From positions 1 to 47,049 of the forward strand of contig JAGBBX010000024.1 in NCBI GenBank assembly GCA_017938245.1: a stretch of 47,049 nucleotides of DNA, given 5' to 3'. Shown piece after piece: positions 1-7,644 of the stretch. Made by a program: the position numbers and the translations under genes. The notes beneath the pieces were generated by a model. That model did no database searches, was not told where the DNA came from, and saw nothing but the letters and a program-made list of their open reading frames with translations. Each line of letters starts with the position of its first letter. Positions within the stretch are counted from its first letter, which is position 1. Origin of the DNA: Bacteroidaceae bacterium (GTDB lineage: Bacteria; Bacteroidota; Bacteroidia; Bacteroidales; Bacteroidaceae).

Positions 1-2
1 AC

Positions 3-92
3 GTAAAATGCTCACGATGTTTTTTGGGTGCTGCGGAACTCGCTTCGCTCAAACATCCTCGCACTTAATCCAAAAAACATCTACCATTTTAC
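3..92. repeat. Long imperfect inverted repeat (MITE-like or dispersed intergenic repeat)
   Basis: Two nested perfect arms can be read directly. GTAAAATG at 3-10 pairs with CATTTTAC at 85-92, and GATGTTTTTTGG at 16-27 pairs with CCAAAAAACATC at 70-81. They enclose a loop of about 42 bases containing CTCGCTTCGCTC. There is no T-tract that would make it a simple terminator. The form fits a non-autonomous dispersed repeat. Copy number elsewhere in the genome cannot be seen from this window. Confidence 0.55.
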
Positions 93-265
93 TAATTTTC
101 CTATGGCGCACCAATGAACAACCTTATGATTTTATGAAAAGGTGGGCCACTTTTACAGCAAAAATACTAAAGCAAGCAATATCAGCTCAGTCAATAACAC
201 TTCTTGGGATTATTCTATTTTATCGGACAGTAATAACAAAAAAAGAGTAACATAGTGATAATCTC

Positions 266-317
266 GATAAAAGCAATTCAGGCGCATCCGAAAAGATGCG
301 CCTGAATTGCTTTTATC
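266..317 (-). terminator. Perfect 23-bp stem terminator of the FAS1-SusCD operon
   Basis: Bases 266-288 pair perfectly with 295-317 around a 6-base loop (CGAAAA, 289-294). The hairpin lies 13 bases beyond the stop codon of the last susD-like gene. The outer stem is A/T-rich (AAAAG/CTTTT), so the 3' arm on the minus strand ends in a T-rich run, as in intrinsic terminators. Its position and the absence of any other gene to its left make it the likely operon end. Confidence 0.85.
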
Positions 318-329
318 TATAAGATTGAC

Positions 330-2327
330 TTATTCCTCGCTTTCGGGAAGGGGGAGATACCAGTTCTCCTCGTTCTTAAGCATATTATAGAGTCCGTTGT
401 CAAGTTCATAGTCTGCGCTGTGAAGATTGCCGGCATTGTTATAAGCACGACCGGCTACACGCTTAGCAAGAACATCCTGCCAATTGGGATCGCCGCACTT
501 CTCGGCAAACTTAGCGAAACGGATAAGGTCACCGAAACGGTTACCCTCGAAACAGAACTCAAGTGCTAACTCATCGAGCAAAAGAGCTGATACATATCTC
601 ACTGTATCGGCACGGTTCACACCGCTAAGAACAGCTGCTGAATCTGCACCCTCGGTAAGTCGGCCAAAGTAAGAGGCAATATTCTCGGCTGTGGGGGCAT
701 AGTAAATATTCTGTGCTGTGAAGCCCGAACCACGTGAGTGGAGACCACGGTTCTTAATAGCATTCGCACCCTCACCTACGATGTCTGAGAAATCAAACGA
801 TACCTGGTCGTATGTAGCAGGAGTTACGATGATTGAGTCGCCACCGGCTGCATTAAGGATGGGGTTACCCTCCTCGTCAACAACAGTTGTTGTATCGGCA
901 GGAACGTGATTGTACTTGATAACGTAGTTCTCGTTAAGACCTTGAGCCAATGTTGCCATTGCAAGAAGGTCGGCACCCTTGACACCCTCTATAGCTATCA
1001 TACCAAGAAGAGCCTCGGCAAAGCGTGCATAGAGCATCTCGGCACGATAGAATGTTACGTGTGTAGTGTACTCGCTTGTATATACAACGGGCATACCGTT
1101 CATCTTACCGCTGCCACCATAGTTATACTTTGCAATTACATTGCTGTAGTACTCATCTGTCTCAATGTTATACTGAGAACCTGTCACTGCATAACGACGA
1201 AGGTCGCCCTGATAAGGCTCGCCATTTGAGATAAACTTTGCAGGCTCGGTGGGAGTATTCTCGTCATAGATAGTATAAACCTGACGGTTGCTGAGTGCCA
1301 CGTAACCGGGAGCTGCAGAAACCTGAGCTGCACCAATAACCTTGGGTGCAAACACCTCATTTAGAGCCGACATAATACCCTCTGAGGTTGAAGACTCAAA
1401 AGGAACACCGAAGAAACCTGTACCGTTATCGGTAAGAGCGTTAGCATTAAAGAGCATGTCGGTGTAAGAATTTCTTATATCGGTACCCTTATCATCGCTT
1501 AGTTCAACTTTTGTATGGCTATCGTAGAACTTGCGGTTTGTTGCAGGGTTAGACACCAAGGGAGTGGTCATAATTGAGTTGTAGAGATAGTTGGCAGCAA
1601 TCTTGTAGTCACCGGGGTTACCTCTCCACAAGTGAAGCTCGGCAAGAAGCGCACGAATGGGCATAAACAGACTGTTAGTTGACATATTTACGCCACCTAC
1701 CTTGATACCTTTCCACACGGGCATAGGATAAACGCGGGGATTCTCATAAGGAGTAAGATCCTCGATAAGCAATGATACAACCTCGTCACGTGTCTTCATA
1801 GGCTGTGCCATCACCTCGGTTGCAGCGTGGTGAGTAAGGATGGGCTCTGTGAAGTAAGGAATACTACCGTAGTTGATAGCCAACTGAAGATAAGTCCAAG
1901 CACGGATGCTCTTTACTGCAACAAACTCGCGAAGCATAAGCTTCTGGTTGCTACGCTCGATAGTTGTATCGACGCGGGCAAGGAATACGTTACAGTTGTT
2001 GATGATTGCATAATAGTCCTTTACAGCAAGATAGGGATTCTCGGGATCGAAATCGAAATTGCAGATACCCTGAATATCTAGTACAGCCTTGCCTTCGTTG
2101 GGAACAACGAGGTCACCACGAAGCTCACCAAAGAGCACGTGACGGTCGGCTACATTCTGAACTGACTTAATAATACCAAGCACCGAATAAACCGAGTCGT
2201 TGAGGGTAAGGTCGTTGAACTCGTGATCCACACGGGTGGTGTCAATTTCAAGCATATCCTCGCAAGAGTTCAAGAAGAGAGCTCCGCTTAAGAGAATACA
2301 CAAAGTATAAAAAATATTCTTTTTCAT
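330..2327 (-). CDS. SusD/RagB-family nutrient-binding outer-membrane lipoprotein (distal pair)
   Basis: A 665-residue SusD-like protein. These cap the SusC barrel on the cell surface and bind substrate before TonB-driven import. A lipoprotein signal peptide ends at the lipobox LFLNSC (Cys22), followed by acidic residues as in surface-exported lipoproteins. The alpha-helical TPR-like body has typical motifs: LREFVAVKSIRAWTYLQL near residue 130 and the C-terminal LALEFCFEGNRFGDLIRFA stretch. I start it at 2327 (MKKNIFYTL): an in-frame ATG at 2369 would put the signal peptide 14 residues in, and that extension overlaps an intercistronic hairpin (2359-2382). It follows its partner SusC by 74 bases and is the last gene of the operon. 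The ligand is unknown; no glycan-active enzyme lies nearby. Family assignment is firm. Confidence 0.93.
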   Translation of the reverse strand: MKKNIFYTLCILLSGALFLNSCEDMLEIDTTRVDHEFNDLTLNDSVYSVLGIIKSVQNVADRHVLFGELRGDLVVPNEGKAVLDIQGICNFDFDPENPYLAVKDYYAIINNCNVFLARVDTTIERSNQKLMLREFVAVKSIRAWTYLQLAINYGSIPYFTEPILTHHAATEVMAQPMKTRDEVVSLLIEDLTPYENPRVYPMPVWKGIKVGGVNMSTNSLFMPIRALLAELHLWRGNPGDYKIAANYLYNSIMTTPLVSNPATNRKFYDSHTKVELSDDKGTDIRNSYTDMLFNANALTDNGTGFFGVPFESSTSEGIMSALNEVFAPKVIGAAQVSAAPGYVALSNRQVYTIYDENTPTEPAKFISNGEPYQGDLRRYAVTGSQYNIETDEYYSNVIAKYNYGGSGKMNGMPVVYTSEYTTHVTFYRAEMLYARFAEALLGMIAIEGVKGADLLAMATLAQGLNENYVIKYNHVPADTTTVVDEEGNPILNAAGGDSIIVTPATYDQVSFDFSDIVGEGANAIKNRGLHSRGSGFTAQNIYYAPTAENIASYFGRLTEGADSAAVLSGVNRADTVRYVSALLLDELALEFCFEGNRFGDLIRFAKFAEKCGDPNWQDVLAKRVAGRAYNNAGNLHSADYELDNGLYNMLKNEENWYLPLPESEE

Positions 2328-2358
2328 TGTTTTCAAGTATTTTTGTTCCTCTGCTGCC

Positions 2359-2382
2359 CACAGATGCACTGAGGCATCTGTG
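2359..2382 (-). promoter_or_regulatory. Intercistronic hairpin between susC and susD (distal pair)
   Basis: CACAGATGC at 2359-2367 pairs perfectly with GCATCTGTG at 2374-2382 around a 6-base loop. It sits in the 74-base gap between the stop of the distal susC-like gene and the start of its susD-like partner. There is no following T-run, so it is more likely an mRNA stability or processing element than a terminator. This role is inferred. Confidence 0.5.
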
Positions 2383-2401
2383 AGAGCTCGGGATAAGTTC
2401 G

Positions 2402-5400
2402 TTAGAGATTAACCTTAACACCCAAGTGGAAGCTGCGGCTCTGAGGAAGCAGACCTGCATCGATTCCCTGGTAGAGTACGTTGTTGTTTACTGAGAATTC
2501 GGGGTCGTTACCCAAATACTTGGTAAGTGTAAGCAGATTCTCGGCTGCGCACCATACTGTTATACCCTGCAACCAGTTGAAGTTAACAGGAACATTGTAT
2601 GAGAGCTGAACTGTCTTAAGACGAAGGTATGAACCATCCTCAATCCAACGATCCGAGAAACGAGAGTTCCCCATAGGATCACCGTAAACGGCACGAGGCA
2701 TATCGGTTGTCTGTCCGTCAACAGTCCAACGGTTCAGCATAGCTGCCGACTGGTTGAAGAAGTTCTTACCACCCTCGAGCTGTGAACGATAGTAGTTGTA
2801 TACATCGTTACCAAGTGAGTAGTTCATTGCTACATTCAAAGTCCAATCCTTGTATGTGAAACGTGTGAAGATGTTACCATATAAGTCGGGGTTGGGATTA
2901 CCGATAACAGTCTTATCTGCATTGTCAATAATCTTATCGCCATTTATATCAACAAACTTAACATCACCTGCCTGGAAATAGGTCTTGTTACCTGTTGCGT
3001 CAACCTGATAGAGACCAAGTTCGTCGGCCTCGGCTACCGATGAGATAACACCGTCGGTCTTGTAACCGTAGAATGTACCTATCGCCTCACCTACCTGAGT
3101 AAGAACCTCGGCACCGTAAACGTTTGTTGTCTTTGCTGCCTGATCGAGTGATGTAATCTCGTTCTTATAGTGACCGGCCGAAACACCGAGCTCCCACTGG
3201 AAGTTACGTTTGTTGATGAGCTTTGCGTTTACAGTAGCCTCGAATCCCATATTCTCGAGCTCGCCACCATTGCTCCAATATGTATCCATACCTGTTACGT
3301 AGTCGTACTTCTTGGGAACAAGGAGGTCGCTTGTCTTAGCCATATACCAATCGAACGATACACCCAGACGGTTGTCGAAGAACATTGCATCTACACCTAC
3401 GTTTAAGCGTGATGTTGTCTCCCACTGAACACCCTCGTTCTCTACGTTACCAAGCTGAATACCCATAAATGTGTTCTGGAACTTAACAGCCTGCATAAAG
3501 CTGCGGCAAGCGTAGAAGTCGATAGCATCGTTACCTGTAATATCGTAACCTGCGCGGAGTTTCAATGAGTTGATGGGCTTAACATTGAACCAAGGCTCTG
3601 AAGAGATTAACCAAGCTGCCTGCAACGAAGGGAATACACCCCACTGCACACCGCCCATAGAGAGTCCGTCAGCCTCTTTACCGAAGCGTGAAGATGTCTC
3701 AAGTGCTAGAGCTGCCTGCAAGAAGTAACGTGTCTTGTAGCTATAGTCGGCATTCAGATACCAAGCAAGGTTTGTCCATACATTGTCATCACCGCTGTCC
3801 TTAAGGTAATCGTAATCCTGGCTGATACTTGTAGCCTTGTCGTTACCCGAGTTGGCACAAGAGAGGAAGTTTGAATCGAATGCGAAACGTGTATAACGGA
3901 AACCACCGAAGAGGTTGATGTTGTGAGCACCTGAAATCTTCGACCAGCTTACGCGTGTATCGCTTGAGATGTTTGTCTCTTTACCGAAAGAAGAAGAGAT
4001 GAAGTTACCAATCTTACCAAGACCCTGTGCATAGAAGTGATACTGAGTCTTGCTTGCATCGATAGCGTAGGGAAGATAGTACTTCTCGCTCATACGGTGC
4101 AATGTGTAGTTGAATGTCTCTGTAATCTTGAAATCGCCCAATGTCAACTCGGGAGCAACGGTAAGAGTAAAGAGTGTGTACTCCTGGTCGTTCTTGTTCT
4201 CACCCGAACCGGTATGGATGATTGTAAGAGGGTTATACAGAGAGTTGTTATCCTGGTTACGATTTACGTTATCATCGATACCCCAAGCAAAAGTATCGGC
4301 CTCATCGTATGTAGATGTCAGACCACCTGTACGGAAGTACATATAGGGGCTGAGGAAAGGCGACTTAACCATTGCCACAAAACCGGGAGAAGAGTAAGGA
4401 TAGTCTGTTCCCGAATTCTCCATAATACCATCGTCGAGAAGCTCACGAGCTACGCGCGAATAAGAGATGTCGAAACGTGTGGTAAGGTTCTTTGCAAGAG
4501 AGATATCAGAGTTGAAACGGATGTTCAGACGATCGAAAGTATTCTTGTCGATTGTACTCTCACCCATTGTGTAACCCAAAGAGAAGTTATACATAGCAAC
4601 CTCGTCACCACCCTCTACATTTACTTTGTAGTTCTGTGTGAATGCCTCACGATATACCTCGTCGGCCCAATCGGTCTCGTTGTGATACTTGTTGTAATAG
4701 AAGTAATCGGGATCACTATTCAAGAACTCAAAGTTCTTCTTGGTAGTGTTCATTGTACCGATAAGCTCGTTGGCGTATGTACGATACTGCTCGGCCTTCA
4801 TCATATCGGTGAGCTTGGGAGCAAGCGCGATATTTGCATAGATGTTGGCTGTGATTCGGGTAGCCATACTCTTACCACGCTTTGTAGTAATCTTGATGAC
4901 ACCGTTTGCAGCACGTGCGCCATAGATGGCAGTACCGTTGGTAAGTACCTCTACATTGTCGATATCATTAACATCGATTGCCGAGAGTACGTTGTTGAAC
5001 ATACCCATATGCAATGCACCGTAGTCCTCCTGAAGGTCGAGGATAATATCATCGACAATTACCAGAGGCTGGCTGTTGGCATTAAGGCTGTTGATACCAC
5101 GGATGAGCATAAATGCACCGATACCGGGAGTACCTGAACGTGTAATAGAACGTACCTGAGCACCCAACTTACCCTGAATATCGGTATCGATACTTACGGC
5201 GGGACTGATAGCTGTTGTGAAATCATCGCCGGCAGTTATCTTGATGTCCTCGTTGTAGTCCTTTGCAAACTTATCGCTGTAAAGACGAACATTGATTACG
5301 TCGTCCTTAAGAACGGGACGCTGCACCATAAGAAACTCGGGGGTAGAGAAACTGAGAAGTGTAACATAAGAAGGTACATTCAGTTTGTACTTACCCTCAG

Positions 5401-5644
5401 CATCAGTCATTGTAGTTACTCTCTGATGACCGGTTCCTTGCACACGTACACCGGGGAGCGGTGTATTCGTAGCAGCGTCGTAAACGGTACCTGTAATAGT
5501 GCGTGCAGAGACAGATACTGTCTGCTCGGCTTTTACAGAATCGCCAGCTTCAAAGCCTCCTGCTACCGTTGCCGAAGCGGGGATGGCCGGTGACACCAAT
5601 ACCATTAATGCCACCATTGATCGCATAATTTGTCGCATATACAT
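2402..5644 (-). CDS. SusC/RagA-family TonB-dependent transporter (distal pair)
   Basis: A 1080-residue outer-membrane TonB-dependent transporter of the SusC type. It has a signal peptide (MRSMVALMVLVSPAIPASA), an N-terminal carboxypeptidase-regulatory-like beta-sandwich (ITGTVYDAATNTPLPGVRV, about residues 50-130), a plug (IRGINSLNANSQPLVIVDD; NVEVLTNGTAIYGARAANG) and a long barrel ending in an aromatic/aliphatic beta strand (FHLGVKVNL). It is oddly divergent at the plug entrance: the usual EVVVTA-like TonB-box stretch and signature motif are replaced by NEDIKITAGDD and a shorter SIDTDIQGKL segment. I prefer the start at 5644 because the upstream in-frame ATG (5677) adds a charged segment before the signal peptide and touches the preceding gene's stop. 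It follows a FAS1 lipoprotein gene and precedes susD, so the triplet FAS1-SusC-SusD repeats in this operon. Substrate unknown. Confidence 0.93.
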   Translation of the reverse strand: MYMRQIMRSMVALMVLVSPAIPASATVAGGFEAGDSVKAEQTVSVSARTITGTVYDAATNTPLPGVRVQGTGHQRVTTMTDAEGKYKLNVPSYVTLLSFSTPEFLMVQRPVLKDDVINVRLYSDKFAKDYNEDIKITAGDDFTTAISPAVSIDTDIQGKLGAQVRSITRSGTPGIGAFMLIRGINSLNANSQPLVIVDDIILDLQEDYGALHMGMFNNVLSAIDVNDIDNVEVLTNGTAIYGARAANGVIKITTKRGKSMATRITANIYANIALAPKLTDMMKAEQYRTYANELIGTMNTTKKNFEFLNSDPDYFYYNKYHNETDWADEVYREAFTQNYKVNVEGGDEVAMYNFSLGYTMGESTIDKNTFDRLNIRFNSDISLAKNLTTRFDISYSRVARELLDDGIMENSGTDYPYSSPGFVAMVKSPFLSPYMYFRTGGLTSTYDEADTFAWGIDDNVNRNQDNNSLYNPLTIIHTGSGENKNDQEYTLFTLTVAPELTLGDFKITETFNYTLHRMSEKYYLPYAIDASKTQYHFYAQGLGKIGNFISSSFGKETNISSDTRVSWSKISGAHNINLFGGFRYTRFAFDSNFLSCANSGNDKATSISQDYDYLKDSGDDNVWTNLAWYLNADYSYKTRYFLQAALALETSSRFGKEADGLSMGGVQWGVFPSLQAAWLISSEPWFNVKPINSLKLRAGYDITGNDAIDFYACRSFMQAVKFQNTFMGIQLGNVENEGVQWETTSRLNVGVDAMFFDNRLGVSFDWYMAKTSDLLVPKKYDYVTGMDTYWSNGGELENMGFEATVNAKLINKRNFQWELGVSAGHYKNEITSLDQAAKTTNVYGAEVLTQVGEAIGTFYGYKTDGVISSVAEADELGLYQVDATGNKTYFQAGDVKFVDINGDKIIDNADKTVIGNPNPDLYGNIFTRFTYKDWTLNVAMNYSLGNDVYNYYRSQLEGGKNFFNQSAAMLNRWTVDGQTTDMPRAVYGDPMGNSRFSDRWIEDGSYLRLKTVQLSYNVPVNFNWLQGITVWCAAENLLTLTKYLGNDPEFSVNNNVLYQGIDAGLLPQSRSFHLGVKVNL

Positions 5645-5676
5645 AGTTATTTTTATTTTTTCGTATAAAACAATCA

Positions 5677-7575
5677 TTATTCACCATCCTCGGTGTCGTT
5701 CTCATCATAGATAGGCTCAAGGAACACGCAGTCGATACGCAGTGTACGCTCGAAGTTTGCATCGTCATTTCTACGCTGCAAGTCGCAGGTGAGAATGAGC
5801 TCGGTCTGGATATCCTTTACATTTGTAAGACCATACTCGCAGAAATCGAAGCTGAATGTGCGAGGTACGCGCAATGCGGGATCGTAGCCGTTCTCGGCAT
5901 CAAGTTCTACGTCATAGAGATAAAGTGTATCGAGACGTGTGGGGTCGTTCTGAAGACCTAACCAGGTTTTCTTTGAACTGGTATCGTAGATAAGAGTCTT
6001 GGTACCCGCCTCACCTGCACGAGTATAAAGCTGTGCACGTATCTTAGAAGGTTTGAGGTCTGAATCGCTGATGTATGCGTTGGTTGCGTATGCAGGAACA
6101 ACAACAACACCGATGCGGTACTTACCTGCCGAAAGTGTTCCGGGAATCTTGAATGTCATCTTAGGACGAGAAGCTGCCTGAAGAGGCATTGCCTCAAGGT
6201 AACCTGCATTACGCATTGTAGCACCCTTAGAGAGAGCATACTTTGCATATACCGAGTCGACTGTCTCGACATAGTTACCCTCTTCGTCATATACGTCAAC
6301 CTTCTTCTTGCGAGAGATTGTGTCCATATCATTGATAAGAGCAACCATAGAAGCTACGTCACTTACCAAATAGTCGGTAGTCTCGTGCTCACCTTCAATC
6401 TTAATACCATCGAACCAAAGGTCGTAGGGAGAGAAGTTGAAGTTGTTCTTCACGTGCAATGTTCCGTTAGATAGCTTTACAGTCTTTGTAACACCGTTCA
6501 TAAGGTCGGCTTTAGCAAAGATATTACGCACAATTGTCACACCGCTTGTAGCCTTTGTGACTTTCTTGTTGTCGAGGAACTGTCCGGGAGCATAAGCAAA
6601 TGTAGGAAGCATTGAGTCGGGGTGAATATTACGCTGTGTTTTCTCGCTATAAACCAAGTAGTTGCAAAGTATCTTACGAGCATTCATATGACGCATTGAG
6701 TCTACGTATGCAGTGTCGAGCGACGAAATCTTATCCGAGTAGTTGAAGAACTTGTCAACCTTAGGAACCATCTCGTTCCATACATCATTAGTGATTGCAA
6801 AGAATACGTATGACGAATCCTCAGCTGCAATGTCACCAAAACCACCGGCATCACGGTTCTGACCCTCGTAACAAGAGAACCACATATTAGAGTTTGTAAA
6901 TGCCGAATCGATGTAAGTTACCTCACCGTTAACGGTAGGACCAACAATACTTCCGAACTCGTTGAACTCTCTGCGGTTAAATGAATAGAGATACTTGCAC
7001 AATGAATCGATTTCAGACTCAAGAGCCAAGTACTCCCAAATATTGGGAAGGTACTCTACCGGTTTCTCTATCTTGTGAAGGATACCGTTACGCAGACGTA
7101 TATTGCTGAAATTTGCATCAACGGGGATAGCATCGAATGTGTAGCTGCCTGCGTTACCTGCAAAGTTTACAACCTTGTCATTGAGAAGACGGATAGGCTC
7201 TTCGATAGGGCCGTTTGCAGGATGCAAGAAGTTTGCCATATGAGCCTCGATGAAACGAACAAGTACTGTATCGCGAGCACCATCGTCTACCTTATTTAGG
7301 AGAGAGTCCTTATTGAATGAACCGTTCACAGGTGCCCACAGGGTATACACACGTGACTGGTTAAGAAGCGAGTCGGCAACACCGCAAGCCTCCAATACCT
7401 CGTGGAAATCGCTAAGGTCGCTCTCGGCCTTTATAACATCAAGAAGTGTTTGGGTGGAGTTCACACCCTGATCGCTGTAATGATCATCCCACTCGTCGGT
7501 ACAAGCAGAACTAAGGAAGAGTGCGCCTGCCAAAGCTATTCCTGTAAGAATTCTATGTTTGAAAATCTTATTCAT
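5677..7575 (-). CDS. FAS1 (fasciclin)-domain lipoprotein of the SusCD operon
   Basis: A 632-residue lipoprotein with lipobox LFLSSAC (Cys25) followed by TDEWDDHY. Residues about 40-180 look like a FAS1/fasciclin fold: a helix-rich start (DFHEVLEACGVADSLL), the TLWAPVNGSF strand that corresponds to the family's T-V-F-A-P-T-N motif, and the closing NGILHKIEKPVEYLP. A second, more divergent FAS1-like segment (about 183-400) ends with NGTLHVKNNFNFSP. The rest is beta-rich and unassigned. FAS1 domains are known adhesion modules in many kingdoms. Beside SusCD they are probably surface accessory lipoproteins that bind ligand or matrix; this role is inferred. It sits between the two SusCD pairs and is probably co-transcribed. 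The preceding 69-base gap carries a UUCG-loop hairpin. Confidence 0.82.
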   Translation of the reverse strand: MNKIFKHRILTGIALAGALFLSSACTDEWDDHYSDQGVNSTQTLLDVIKAESDLSDFHEVLEACGVADSLLNQSRVYTLWAPVNGSFNKDSLLNKVDDGARDTVLVRFIEAHMANFLHPANGPIEEPIRLLNDKVVNFAGNAGSYTFDAIPVDANFSNIRLRNGILHKIEKPVEYLPNIWEYLALESEIDSLCKYLYSFNRREFNEFGSIVGPTVNGEVTYIDSAFTNSNMWFSCYEGQNRDAGGFGDIAAEDSSYVFFAITNDVWNEMVPKVDKFFNYSDKISSLDTAYVDSMRHMNARKILCNYLVYSEKTQRNIHPDSMLPTFAYAPGQFLDNKKVTKATSGVTIVRNIFAKADLMNGVTKTVKLSNGTLHVKNNFNFSPYDLWFDGIKIEGEHETTDYLVSDVASMVALINDMDTISRKKKVDVYDEEGNYVETVDSVYAKYALSKGATMRNAGYLEAMPLQAASRPKMTFKIPGTLSAGKYRIGVVVVPAYATNAYISDSDLKPSKIRAQLYTRAGEAGTKTLIYDTSSKKTWLGLQNDPTRLDTLYLYDVELDAENGYDPALRVPRTFSFDFCEYGLTNVKDIQTELILTCDLQRRNDDANFERTLRIDCVFLEPIYDENDTEDGE

Positions 7576-7615
7576 AATCTTATTTTTATAGTCGTTTTTA
7601 ACTCTTTTGAAGCCC

Positions 7616-7631
7616 TCCGCCCGAAGGCGGA
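7616..7631 (-). promoter_or_regulatory. UUCG-tetraloop hairpin between susD and the FAS1 gene
   Basis: On the minus strand the sequence reads TCCGCC-TTCG-GGCGGA, a six-pair GC-rich stem closed by the very stable C(UUCG)G tetraloop. It lies in the 69-base gap after the proximal susD-like gene. No T-tract follows, so transcript stabilisation, processing or partial attenuation is more likely than full termination. This reading is inferred. Confidence 0.55.
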
Positions 7632-7644
7632 AGGAACTCTTTCA

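Larger units (their letters stand above)
1..329. other. Gene-free left edge: inverted-repeat element, degenerate sequence, then terminator
   Basis: I see no convincing gene here. The first 92 bases form a long inverted repeat (described separately), and 266-317 is the terminator of the SusCD operon. The stretch between them includes an open frame from 8 to 250 with no recognisable protein features, which runs straight through the inverted repeat. The bases around 140-165 (GGTGGGCCACTTTTACAGC) loosely recall the ends of IS21-type elements, but this rests on memory of short motifs and is weak. Confidence 0.5.

Noticed and set aside
8-250. An 80-codon open frame on the plus strand at the left edge
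   Set aside because: It runs through a long inverted repeat, shows no protein family features, and its composition looks like translated intergenic DNA.
4037-5137. A 366-codon plus-strand open frame opposite the distal susC-like gene
   Set aside because: It is antisense to a firmly identified SusC protein and is Cys/Ile/Val-rich as expected of a shadow frame, with no domain motifs.
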